Assembly (NCBI RefSeq): GCF_008254045.1 | Contig: NZ_CP042425.1 | Coordinates: 8,570,163 to 8,634,162 of the forward strand | Source: Limnoglobus roseus | Lineage (GTDB): Bacteria; Planctomycetota; Planctomycetia; Gemmatales; Gemmataceae | Length of the DNA: 64,000 bases | Direction of reading: 5' to 3' | Shown: one piece after another, positions 50,632 to 58,515 of the stretch | Numbering within the stretch: the first letter of the stretch is position 1 | Layout: each line of letters opens with the position of its first letter | Notes under the pieces: model-generated | Database searches by the model: none | The model's input: the letters and a program-made list of their open reading frames with translations, nothing else | What the model was told of the DNA's origin: nothing | Program-made: the position numbers and the translations under genes

Positions 50632-51621
50632 AACGCGGTGTGCGAGTTTAGTCGGTGACGAGGCCGTCGAAATCGAGCGGCGGTCGTCCGGCGGTGACGT
50701 TCAGCCAGACCGCGATCGTGTGGCCCAAGACCTTGCGGATCACCCGGTGGCTCAGATGCCACACGTCCCGCGCCCACGTCCGCTCGATGTGGAAGCGTCC
50801 GGCCAGTTGGCCGAACGCCGTCTCGATGATCCACCGGAACCGGCTGATCCGCCGCGACCGCCTCGGGCCCGGATCCTTCGACTTCGAGCGGAACGGGGCG
50901 ACGAGTTTCACCCCTTGCTCGGCGAGTCGGGCGCCGGCCTTCGGGGACCAGTAGTTGCGGTCGCCCACGACGGCCGACCCGGGCGGCGGGCCGAGTGGAT
51001 CGACCATCGCTTGGTCGGACACGTTGGCGGGAGCCAAGTCGAAGGCGACGAGGATGCCCGTCGGGGTGGCCCGGGCGTGGAACCGGAACCCGTACATGGT
51101 GTTCCGGCGGGTGTGGTCGTAGCCGAAGGCCGCGTCGCCGGCGAACCGGCGGCAGGACTTGGCCCGGCCGAAGGCACACGCGGGGACGGGCAGGCTGTCC
51201 ACGATGAACACGCGATCCCAGACCGCCAACCGCTCGGCCAAGTGGGCGTGGAGTTGCTTCTTCACGGCGAACAGGTTGGCGGCCTGGCGGGCGAAGGTGG
51301 TGCGGTGGACGCCGGCGAGGGCCGGGAACTCGGCCGCGTGGTACCGGCGGAAGTGGGCGAACAACCCTTTGTCGTGGTCGAGACCGAGGAACTCGCCGAC
51401 GAGCTCGATGGTGATGACTTCGGGGTCCGTCATGGCCGTGTGCCGTGGCCCGCGGGACCGGAGCGGGGTGCGAACGAGTTGGCGGTACAGGTCATCGACC
51501 AAGACGAAGACGTGGAGTAGAAAGTCGTTGAGGGTCACGGCGGGTCCTCCGGCGGCGTGGGAGTGTGGTAACCCCACGATACCGACCCCGCCGCGGCCCC
51601 ACCAAACTTGCACACCGCGTT
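50632..51621 (-). mobile_element. IS982-family insertion sequence, 990 bp, complete
   Basis: Terminal inverted repeats of 18 bp: AACGCGGTGTGCGAGTTT at 50632-50649 and AAACTTGCACACCGCGTT at 51604-51621 (17 of 18 match). AAAT occurs immediately outside each end (50628-50631 and 51622-51625), a candidate target duplication. The homologous region in cassette copy 1 (47940-48000) lacks the insertion and shows the joined flanks, which confirms the element borders. Confidence 0.9.
50648..51538 (-). CDS. IS982-family DDE transposase, 296 aa
   Basis: GTG start at 51538 (TLNDFLLHVFVLVDDLYRQL). Family features are in order: LTDPEV-type segment AMTDPEVITIELVGEFLGLD, first catalytic Asp in VWDRVFIVDSLPVPACAFGR, YGFRFHARATPTGILVAFDL and ANVSD, second Asp in SAVVGDRNYWSPKAG, and the Glu in RWIIETAFGQLAGRF. 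The frame is uninterrupted and normal in length. The element should be active or recently so. Confidence 0.92.
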   Translation of the reverse strand: MTLNDFLLHVFVLVDDLYRQLVRTPLRSRGPRHTAMTDPEVITIELVGEFLGLDHDKGLFAHFRRYHAAEFPALAGVHRTTFARQAANLFAVKKQLHAHLAERLAVWDRVFIVDSLPVPACAFGRAKSCRRFAGDAAFGYDHTRRNTMYGFRFHARATPTGILVAFDLAPANVSDQAMVDPLGPPPGSAVVGDRNYWSPKAGARLAEQGVKLVAPFRSKSKDPGPRRSRRISRFRWIIETAFGQLAGRFHIERTWARDVWHLSHRVIRKVLGHTIAVWLNVTAGRPPLDFDGLVTD

Positions 51622-51703
51622 AAATAGGTAGGGGGGCCGTTCGCACCCCGTCAGCTCGCCGGCCGCGCCGCGGAGGTTGCTGGAACACTCACTGGAGGTT
51701 CCC

Positions 51704-51910
51704 GTGCGACCCGACCTCGACCCCGCCCATTTTTCCCCGGACGATCGCTTCCGCGAACTCGCCGCCATCCTCGCCCGCGGCCTGATCCGCCTCCGCGACA
51801 AAGTCGCCCTCACGCCCCGCCACACTTCTGCCCCGCAGATACTCCCGAAATCGAGCGATTCTTCCGTTGCAGTTCATCCCGACACGTGGCTCACTGTCCA
51901 CACCGGTTAA
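51704..51910 (+). CDS. Small conserved protein of the recombinase cassette, copy 2, 68 aa
   Basis: GTG start; RPDLDPAHFSPDDRFRELAA, ILARGLIRLRDKVALTP and a C-terminal SSVAVHPDTWLTVHTG. It is the first gene of the intact cassette, 42 bp ahead of DUF2924 and 82 bp inside the right end of the IS982. Because the IS lies just upstream, expression of the whole cassette could now depend on IS or read-through transcription. The function is unknown. Confidence 0.65.
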   Translation: MRPDLDPAHFSPDDRFRELAAILARGLIRLRDKVALTPRHTSAPQILPKSSDSSVAVHPDTWLTVHTG

Positions 51911-51952
51911 CGGACCGGAGACGACCCCCATTCCCGCAACGAAGGAGACCCC

Positions 51953-52462
51953 ATGGACCCATACCCGACGATCGCGCAACAACTGGCCGCCCTGCCCCGG
52001 CTCACGGTGAAGGACCTGCAGCGGCGGTACGCCGAGGCGTTCGGCGACGAGACGGCCGCGCGGAACAAGGCGTGGCTCGTCAAGCGGATCGCCTGGAAGC
52101 TCCAGGCCAACGCCCACGGCGGGCTGACCGACCGCGCCCGCCAACGCGCGGCCGAGTTGGCCGCCGGGGCCGAACTCCGCACGACCATCCCGGCGAAGCG
52201 AGCGACGCCCGCGCCGGTCGCCGCCCCGGCCGAGCCCGAGGCCGCAACGCTCCCCTTCCCGGCGGACCGCCGACTACCCCCGCCGGGGTCCGTCCTCACC
52301 CGCGCGTACAAGGGCCAGACCCTCCAGGTGCGGGTGCTGACGCACGGGTTCGAGCACGCCGGCCTCGTCTACCCGTCCCTCTCCGCCGTCGCCAAGGCCG
52401 TGACCGGCAGCCACTGCAACGGGTACCTGTTATTCCGACTCACGAACGGCGGTGACGCATGA
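51953..52462 (+). CDS. DUF2924 domain protein, 169 aa
   Basis: DUF2924 proteins precede large serine recombinases in many bacteria and are presumed to assist them. The N-terminal half is the conserved helical part (AALPRLTVKDLQRRYAEAFG, then AARNKAWLVKRIAWKLQANA). After an Ala/Pro linker the C-terminal part reads GSVLTRAYKGQTLQVRVLTH and SLSAVAKAVTGSHCNGYLLF, the typical RAF-like DNA-modification-associated fold. It is full length and overlaps the recombinase by four bases (ATGA). Confidence 0.9.
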   Translation: MDPYPTIAQQLAALPRLTVKDLQRRYAEAFGDETAARNKAWLVKRIAWKLQANAHGGLTDRARQRAAELAAGAELRTTIPAKRATPAPVAAPAEPEAATLPFPADRRLPPPGSVLTRAYKGQTLQVRVLTHGFEHAGLVYPSLSAVAKAVTGSHCNGYLLFRLTNGGDA

Positions 52463-54042
52463 CGAAGCGAGCCAAGGCCGCCGCCGACACCCGGCCCGTG
52501 GTCCGGTGCGCGATCTACACGCGGAAGTCGAGCGAGGAAGGGCTCGAGCAGGAGTTCAACTCGCTGGACGCCCAGCGGGAGGCCGGCGAGGCGTACGTCC
52601 GCAGCCAGGCCGGCGAGGGGTGGACGTGCCTCGCGGAGAGGTACGACGACGGCGGGTTCACCGGCGGCAACACCGACCGCCCCGGCCTCCGCCGCCTCCT
52701 CCACGACATCGCCGCCGGCCGCGTCCACTGCGTCGTCGTGTACAAGGTCGACCGCCTGTCCCGGTCCCTCCTCGACTTCGCCGAGATGATGCGGACGTTC
52801 GAACAGCATCAGGTCGGGTTCGTGTCCGTCACCCAGCAGTTCAACACGGCCAGCTCCATGGGCCGGCTAGTCCTGAACGTGCTGCTGAGTTTCGCGCAGT
52901 TCGAGCGGGAGATCGTCTCCGAACGCACCCGCGACAAGATCGCGGCCACCCGGCGGAAGGGCAAGTGGGCCGGCGGGTGGCCCGTCCTCGGGTACGACGT
53001 CGACCCGGCCGGGTTCAAACTCCGCGTCAACGACGCCGAGGCCGACCGCGTGCGGGCCGTCTACGGGCTCTACCTCGACCGCGGGTCCCTCCTCCCCGTC
53101 GTCGAGGAACTCGCGTCGCGGGGGTGGGCCAACAAGCGGTGGGAACTCCGCAAGGGCGGGTTCAAGGGCGGCGGCCCGTTCACCCGCACGTCCCTGTACG
53201 GCCTGCTCACCAACCCCGTGTACGTCGGCAAGGTCCGGTACAAGGACGAGGTCCACGCCGGCGAGCACGCCGCGATCGTCGACCCGGCCGTGTGGCAGCG
53301 GGTCCAGGCCCACCTGGCCGGGAACGGGCGGGGCGGCGGGTTCAGTCGCGGCGGCCCCGCCGCGTTGCTCAAGGGCGTTCTGCGGTGCACGGCGTGCGAC
53401 GCCGCCATGTCCCCGACGAGCACGACCAAGGGGGCCAAGAGCTACCGGTACTACACGTGCACGGCGGCCGCGAAGAAGGGGTGGAAGACGTGCCCGGCCA
53501 AGTCCGTCCCCGCCCACCAGATCGAGCAGGTGCTGCTCCGGCAGGTGCGGGCGATCGGCACGGACGCGCGGCTGCGGGCCGAGGTCCTCGCGCAAGCCCG
53601 CCAGCAGGACGAGGCGCGGACGGCGGAACTCGCGAAGGAGCAGAAGGCCCTGGAGTTCGATCTGAAGGGGTGGCACGGGGAACTCCGGCACCTGTCCGGG
53701 TTGCTCCGCCCCGGCGACGGGAACGAGCCGGTCATCCGCCGCCTGGCCGAACTCCAGGAGCGGATCGCGGCCGTCGAGGGCCGGGGCCGGGCCGTCCGCG
53801 ACCAACTCGCCGCCGTCGGCCGGAACCTGATCGCCGACGACGAGGCGGCGACCGCCCTGTCCGTGTTCGACCCCGTCTGGGAGGCGCTCAACCCGCGGGA
53901 GCAGGCCCGGGTGGTGAACCTGCTGGTGGAGACGGTCGGGTACGACGGTTCGCGGGGGAAGGTGACCATCCGGTTCCGGCCGGCCGGCGTGCGGACGCTC
54001 GCCCGGGAACTGGCCGACAAACGCGAGGGGATGCGGGCATGA
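52459..54042 (+). CDS. Large serine recombinase, 527 aa
   Basis: Catalyses site-specific strand exchange through a Ser-DNA link. The resolvase domain is residues 14-160: nucleophile in CAIYTRKSSEEGLEQ, then VVVYKVDRLSRSLLDFAEMM and SFAQFEREIVSERTRDK. The recombinase domain is about 170-290, a zinc-ribbon (VLRCTACDAAMS, then YYTCTAAAKKGWKTC) about 310-350, and a coiled coil plus C-terminal wHTH-like tail to 527. It is intact and flanked by ATGA overlaps on both sides. It is probably the integrase of the element that extends to 58.2 kb. Confidence 0.93.
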   Translation: MTKRAKAAADTRPVVRCAIYTRKSSEEGLEQEFNSLDAQREAGEAYVRSQAGEGWTCLAERYDDGGFTGGNTDRPGLRRLLHDIAAGRVHCVVVYKVDRLSRSLLDFAEMMRTFEQHQVGFVSVTQQFNTASSMGRLVLNVLLSFAQFEREIVSERTRDKIAATRRKGKWAGGWPVLGYDVDPAGFKLRVNDAEADRVRAVYGLYLDRGSLLPVVEELASRGWANKRWELRKGGFKGGGPFTRTSLYGLLTNPVYVGKVRYKDEVHAGEHAAIVDPAVWQRVQAHLAGNGRGGGFSRGGPAALLKGVLRCTACDAAMSPTSTTKGAKSYRYYTCTAAAKKGWKTCPAKSVPAHQIEQVLLRQVRAIGTDARLRAEVLAQARQQDEARTAELAKEQKALEFDLKGWHGELRHLSGLLRPGDGNEPVIRRLAELQERIAAVEGRGRAVRDQLAAVGRNLIADDEAATALSVFDPVWEALNPREQARVVNLLVETVGYDGSRGKVTIRFRPAGVRTLARELADKREGMRA

Positions 54043-54461
54043 GCGAGAACGGCGTGTTGACCGTGGTGTGCGACGTGCACGTCGACCGGCGGGGGCGGGG
54101 GGCGAGAAAGGAAGTGCGGCCGGGCCCGGACCCGAGGCGGACCCAGCCGCCGGGTCGGGTGCCGCGGGTCGCGCGGTGGATGGCCCTGGCGATCCGGTGC
54201 GACGAACTCCTCCGCGACGGCGTGGTCGACCGGTACGCCGACCTCGCGGAACTGGGCCAGGTGAGCCGGCCGCGGGTGACGCAGATCATGAACCTGTTGG
54301 GCCTCGCCCCGGACATCCAAGAGGAGTTATTGCACCTGCCGCGGACGACGGCCGGTCGCGACCCGATCCTGCTCAGCGACCTGCAGCCGATCGCCGCGAC
54401 CCTCGACTGGGGGCGGCAGCGGAAATTGTGGCGGGCGTTGCGTTGCCGGCACGGCGGGTGA
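54039..54461 (+). CDS. ParB-type HTH protein of the recombinase cassette, 140 aa
   Basis: ATG overlaps the recombinase stop (ATGA). After a basic N-terminal 45 residues the core is RWMALAIRCDELLRDGVVDR, YADLAELGQVSRPRVTQIMN, LLGLAPDIQEELLHLPR: the helix-turn-helix of ParB/KorB-type proteins, in which the second segment is the recognition unit. There is no CTPase-type N-terminal domain. It may direct the recombinase or regulate the operon. It is the last gene of the tightly coupled trio; a relic of it follows copy 1 at 48607. Confidence 0.75.
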   Translation: MSENGVLTVVCDVHVDRRGRGARKEVRPGPDPRRTQPPGRVPRVARWMALAIRCDELLRDGVVDRYADLAELGQVSRPRVTQIMNLLGLAPDIQEELLHLPRTTAGRDPILLSDLQPIAATLDWGRQRKLWRALRCRHGG

Positions 54462-54637
54462 CCGGGGAGCACGCGGACGCCGGTCCCGCCGTCGGCGCGG
54501 CGCGTGGCCGGGGGGGCCGCCCCCGGTGCCGCGTCCGGTTCGGGCACGGGGCGTCCGCCGGGGCGGGGCCGTTCGGGGCGGGGGTATGATCAGGTCGTGG
54601 GCCGCATCAGGTCGCGGCCGGCGGGGAGGGTGGCGTG

Positions 54638-54964
54638 ATGGTGGCGAGCGACAAGGCGGGTCTGTCCGCGCCGCGGCGGGCCCTGGTGGAATTGGTCCAG
54701 GAGCGGAACTTCGGCCGCGTCGAGCACCTCCCGGTCCGCGGCGGGGAGCCGGTCCTCGACCCGCCGCCGCGGGTCGTCCGGGAGGTCAAGCTGGGCGGGG
54801 AGAACGACCCCCGGCCGGAGCGGGCGTTGGCGAACTTCCGGCTGAAGCGGCAGTGGGTCGAGCTGTTCGAGTTGTTCGACGCGGTCGGGGACGGCACGGT
54901 CGACGTGCTCGAGTTCAAGAACGGTTTGCCGTTCAAGGCCCTCGTCGCCGACCCCGCCCGCTGA
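54638..54964 (+). CDS. Hypothetical protein, 108 aa
   Basis: ATG at 54638 (a GTG at 54635 is alternative), with GGGAGG upstream. Residues: VASDKAGLSAPRRALVELVQ, then FGRVEHLPVRGGEPVLDPPP, VVREVKLGGENDPRP, and a helical end (RQWVELFELFDAVGDGTVDV). Compact and soluble, probably a small DNA- or RNA-binding protein given the basic patches, but not recognised. It stands between the recombinase trio and the ParB/topoisomerase-like gene. Confidence 0.55.
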   Translation: MVASDKAGLSAPRRALVELVQERNFGRVEHLPVRGGEPVLDPPPRVVREVKLGGENDPRPERALANFRLKRQWVELFELFDAVGDGTVDVLEFKNGLPFKALVADPAR

Positions 54965-55308
54965 CGGGTCCCGCCGACAGCGGGAAAGTCTCGCCTGGGC
55001 CGGCCGGCCGCGGCCCGCCGCTCGGACGGCCGCGGGCCGTGTTCGGCCGGGCGTCCCAAGTCGGGCGACGAATAGAGTGTGCCGCAGGCGCCCGCCGGCG
55101 GCGCCCCACACCTCCCCGCGCGGCACCCCTCTGTTTCCGCACCCGCATCGCACACACCTCGGTCCGGTTGCGACCGCGGGCCCGCGGCGATAATATCGGC
55201 CCGAAAATTTTGATGGACATATTTACACTTGCGCCGTAGCCTGTGAGCGGACTTGAACATTTTTCCACCCCACGCGCCCGGCCGGGCCGGGTCAACACCG
55301 GTGACGCC
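54965..55308. other. 344-bp leader region of the ParB/primase operon
   Basis: Mostly very GC-rich, but 55185-55235 is AT-rich (GATAATATCGGCCCGAAAAT, then TTTTGATGGACATATTTACA), the best promoter-like stretch ahead of the gene at 55309. No coding frame supported. Confidence 0.45.
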
Positions 55309-56796
55309 ATGACCGACGAAGACGACGAAGTCGATGCGAACGATGAATGCGACGAGGGCGAAGAATCGGACGACGACGGGGGCGGGCCGGCGGCCGCGAT
55401 CGTGCACTCGCTGGCCGTCGAGTGGGCCGCCCTCGAGGGCCTGACCCCGGCGGCCGTCAACGACCGGCTGTACCGGCCGGTCCGGGACGACGACCCGGGC
55501 GTCGTCGCCTTGGCCGAAGCGATGGGCCGGGACGGCGGCGTGCTCGAGCCCATCGTCGTCACTCTCGACCGGGTGGTCCTGTCCGGCCACCGCCGGCGGG
55601 CGGCCGCCCGCCTGGCCGGGTTCGACCCGGTGCCCGTCCGCGTGTACCCCATCTGGTCCGCCGACCCGGCCTTCGTCCGCCTACTCCGCACGTTCAACCA
55701 GCAGCGGGTGAAGACGTTCGACGAGCAGATCCGGGAGGCCGTCATCGACGCCGACCCGCACACCACCGCCCTCGAGGTCGAGGCGTACGAGGCCGAGCGG
55801 GACGCCACCTACCGCCGCCGCGTGGCCGCGGCCGACATCGCCCCCATCGCCGTGACCGCGGCCCGCCGGCGGAACGACATCTCGGCGGCCAAGCGGCCGA
55901 TGCTCGACGCCGTCATCCGGGTGGTCCAGGAGAACCGGGAGTACTGGCCGCTGTCCAACCGCCAGGTGCACTACCGGCTGCTCAACGACCCGCCGCTCAA
56001 GCACGCCCGCAAGCCGGGCAGCCGGTATCGCAACGACCTGGCGTCGTACAAGGACCTGTGCGACGTGCTGACCCGGGCCCGGCTGGCCGGGGTGGTGCCG
56101 TTCGACGCCATCTCGGACACCACCCGGCCGAGCACCCAGTGGCGGAGCTGGGGCCACGCCCAGGCGTTCGTCCGGGAGGCGACGGCGAAGCTCCTGAGCG
56201 GGTACGCCCGGGACCCCCTTCAGTCCCAGCCGGCGTACGTCGAGGTGCTGGTCGAGAAGCTGACGGCCGAGACGCCGGTCGAGCGGGCGGCCGCCCCGTA
56301 CCTGGTGCCGTACTGCGTCGGCCGCGGGTACCCGTCGCTGGACGCCCGGTACCAGCTGGCCGAGCGGTTCCGGGCGTCCGGCAAGCGGCGGTTCGTGCTG
56401 CTGGTGCTCAGCGACTTCGACCCGGAGGGGGAGAACATCGCGGAGACGCTGTGCGCGTCCCTGCGGGACGAGTTCGACGTGCCCGACATCACCCCGTTCA
56501 AGGTGGCCCTGACGGAGGACCAGGTCGGGCGATTCGGCCTGGTGCCGAGCATGGAGGTGAAGCGGTCGTCGAGCCGGGCCAAGGGTTTCGTCGGCAAGCA
56601 CGGCAGCCAGGTGTACGAGCTGGAGGCCCTGCCGCCGGCCCGGCTGCAGCAGCTGGTGACGGACGCCATCGAGTCGGTGCTCGACCTCGGGGCGTACCGC
56701 CGGGAGCGGGCGGAGGAGGCCCGCGAACTCCAGGAGTTGGTGGCCCGCCGGCGGGTGCTGCTCGACGCCGTCGGCGGCCTGGGGGGCGGGGCGTGA
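55309..56796 (+). CDS. ParB-like domain fused to a Spo11/TopoVI-A-like domain (CAP + TOPRIM), 495 aa
   Basis: Start is the ATG at 55309 (acidic N-terminus). Residues 55-115 are ParB-like: AEAMGRDGGVLEPIVVTLDR, then VVLSGHRRRAAARLAGFDPV (GHRRR at 94-98). From about 205 the protein resembles the A subunit of type IIB topoisomerases and Spo11. The winged-helix segment LSNRQVHYRLLND has Tyr222 where the catalytic Tyr is expected (compare RDIFY in Spo11). The TOPRIM fold shows VLVEK (Glu316), then GRGYPSLDARYQ (compare GYPDxxTR) and LSDFDPEGENIAE (Asp369, Asp371; compare DxDPxG). No B subunit with a GHKL ATPase is adjacent. A role in DNA nicking, replication or partition of the element is inferred. 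Confidence 0.75.
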   Translation: MTDEDDEVDANDECDEGEESDDDGGGPAAAIVHSLAVEWAALEGLTPAAVNDRLYRPVRDDDPGVVALAEAMGRDGGVLEPIVVTLDRVVLSGHRRRAAARLAGFDPVPVRVYPIWSADPAFVRLLRTFNQQRVKTFDEQIREAVIDADPHTTALEVEAYEAERDATYRRRVAAADIAPIAVTAARRRNDISAAKRPMLDAVIRVVQENREYWPLSNRQVHYRLLNDPPLKHARKPGSRYRNDLASYKDLCDVLTRARLAGVVPFDAISDTTRPSTQWRSWGHAQAFVREATAKLLSGYARDPLQSQPAYVEVLVEKLTAETPVERAAAPYLVPYCVGRGYPSLDARYQLAERFRASGKRRFVLLVLSDFDPEGENIAETLCASLRDEFDVPDITPFKVALTEDQVGRFGLVPSMEVKRSSSRAKGFVGKHGSQVYELEALPPARLQQLVTDAIESVLDLGAYRRERAEEARELQELVARRRVLLDAVGGLGGGA

Positions 56797-58034
56797 CGGC
56801 GGCCCTGACGACCAGGGACTACTTGCAGGCCGCCCTGTGGTACCGGTCGTGGGGGTGGGCGTGCCTGCCGGTGTCGCACGCCGTCGCGGACAAGCGGCCG
56901 ACGGTCCGGTGGAAGGCCCTCCAGCGGCGGAAGCCGACGGACCGGGAGCTCGGCCGCCTGTTCGCCGTCCGGCCGGACCGGGTGACCGGGCTGGCGGTGC
57001 TGCTCGGGCGGGCGTCCGGCGGGCCGCCGGCCGGGTGCCTGGCGTGCCGGGACTTCGACGCGGCGGCGGCGTACTTCCGGTGGGCGAGCCTCCGGCCGCG
57101 GCTGGCCGCCGCCCTGCCCACGGTCCGGACGCGGCGGGGGTTCCACGTGTACTGCTACCTGCCGGCCGAGGTGTTCGTCGACTTCGGGCCGGGGGACGGG
57201 GACCTGCGGTGCGTCGCGACGCGGTACGCCGTGCTCCCGCCGTCGGCCCACCCGTCGGGCGTGCGGTACGCCTGGGTGCGGGGCGACCCGGCCCGCCCGG
57301 ACTTCCCGCTCCTGACCGTCGAGGCGACCGGTTTCCTGGCCGACCGGGCGGACAAGGCGCGGTCGCCCGGTCGGCCGCGCACAGCCCTCACACCTGCGGC
57401 CCAACCCGCCCGGAAGGCGGATAAAGACAAAGATCTCTTGTGTCCGCCCCGGGGCGTTTCGGACGCGGCCGGCGGGTCGCCCGGACCGGACGCGCGGTGG
57501 GCGTCGCTGCCGGCCGCGGAACGGGAGGCGGTCCTCAAGACGCTGCCGCGGCGGGCCGGAGAACGGCACCGCCGCTTGTTCGAGCTCGCCCGCCGGCTGG
57601 CCGACGTGCGGCCGGGCGTCCCGGCGGGCCACTGGGCTGGCGTCGTGCGGGCGTGGTGGCGGCGGGCGGAGCCGGTCGTCCGGACGAAGGACTGGGCGGT
57701 GACGTGGGCGGACTTCCGGGCCGCGTGGGGGCGGGTTCGCACGCCGGCGAGCCGGTCCCCGCCGGCGGTCGCGTTGGCGGCGGCCCGTGGGGCGGACGTG
57801 CCCCCGCGGGACCGACTCCGACTGGCTTGCCGTTCGCTGGCCGGCCTGACGGGCGGGACGTTCTACCTGTCGGCCCGTGGGGCGGCGGCGGCGACCGGGC
57901 TGGGAAAGACGCGGGCGGCCGAACTCTTGGCCGGACTCGTGGCGGCCGGCGAACTGATCGTCCGCGTGCCGGGCCGGCGGTCGGCGTCCGCCCGGCTGGC
58001 CACCCGGTACGCCCTCGGGCCGCTCGGCGACTGA
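56793..58034 (+). CDS. Primase-polymerase (AEP, prim-pol) protein, 413 aa
   Basis: GTG start overlapping the preceding stop as GTGA. The N-terminal 190 residues fit the bifunctional primase/polymerase domain: LWYRSWGWACLPVSHAVADK and RPTVRWKAL, VTGLAVLLGRASGG, the acidic segment CRDFDAAAAYF (standard DxD reduced to DFD), VRTRRGFHVYCYLP in place of the His motif, and the closing VATRYAVLPPSAHPSGVRYA. A disordered linker follows, then a C-terminal winged-helix-like part (GAAAATGLGKTRAAELLAGL). No helicase domain is fused. It should prime replication of the surrounding element, together with the upstream fusion protein. Confidence 0.75.
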   Translation: MTAALTTRDYLQAALWYRSWGWACLPVSHAVADKRPTVRWKALQRRKPTDRELGRLFAVRPDRVTGLAVLLGRASGGPPAGCLACRDFDAAAAYFRWASLRPRLAAALPTVRTRRGFHVYCYLPAEVFVDFGPGDGDLRCVATRYAVLPPSAHPSGVRYAWVRGDPARPDFPLLTVEATGFLADRADKARSPGRPRTALTPAAQPARKADKDKDLLCPPRGVSDAAGGSPGPDARWASLPAAEREAVLKTLPRRAGERHRRLFELARRLADVRPGVPAGHWAGVVRAWWRRAEPVVRTKDWAVTWADFRAAWGRVRTPASRSPPAVALAAARGADVPPRDRLRLACRSLAGLTGGTFYLSARGAAAATGLGKTRAAELLAGLVAAGELIVRVPGRRSASARLATRYALGPLGD

Positions 58035-58041
58035 AGGGCCT

Positions 58042-58185
58042 CGAATCCCGAACATATGTCCGGGATTCGGGCAGCCGCGGGTCGCACGCCGAAAACCCGA
58101 TCATGTCCGGGTTTCAGGTGAGGCGCCGGAAGCGAACAGCCGGGGGGCTCACGCGGGAGAACCCGATCATGTCCGGGTTCTCCCG
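58042..58185. repeat. Three iterated palindromes with a shared ATCATGTC spacer
   Basis: Site 1, 58042-58069: arms CGAATCCCG/CGGGATTCG, spacer AACATATGTC. Site 2, 58093-58114: arms AAACCCG/CGGGTTT, spacer ATCATGTC. Site 3, 58154-58185: arms CGGGAGAACCCG/CGGGTTCTCCCG, spacer ATCATGTC. The core CCCG-ATCATGTC-CGGG is common to sites 2 and 3 and nearly so in site 1. The group begins eight bases after the stop of the primase gene. Candidate iterons, partition sites or recombination sites. Confidence 0.85.
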
Positions 58186-58515
58186 CCGGCCTTGATTTCG
58201 CAGCCGACTGGCCCGGTCGTTTGCGCGAAAGAGCGGTCGCCGTGAACACCACGAGCGGCGACCGTGGCCTCCGCTAGCCGGCATTCGTCGGCCGCCCGGC
58301 CCGCACGATTTCACGGGTCCTTCCTGGCGACTTTCAGTGTTGCCCCCACGCGGAAAGGCCAAAGACTTAGACAGACTTGCTTTGTGTCGGCAACGGTCGA
58401 GTCGGAGGATGCCGCAGGGCCACGAGAGGAGGGTGTGGGTGACCCGTTCAAGCCGTGGGGTGTCGGCCGAGAGTGCCCTCGCACCGATTCGTCGCCCGGT
58501 GATTCGTAGCAGCCG
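58186..58515. other. 330-bp gap after the palindromes
   Basis: No gene supported on either strand, and no further copy of the CCCG-ATCATGTC-CGGG palindrome. The right boundary of the element should lie here or close by, since a chromosomal-type DUF1559 operon follows. Confidence 0.45.

Noticed and set aside
49938..51179. 413-aa minus-strand frame spanning the IS982
   Set aside because: It crosses the IS boundary, and only its last 120 codons (from 50300) are protein-like.
58042..58185. The three palindromes considered as plain transcription terminators
   Set aside because: Three in a row with a conserved non-pairing spacer and no U-tract fit binding sites better; terminator activity cannot be excluded.
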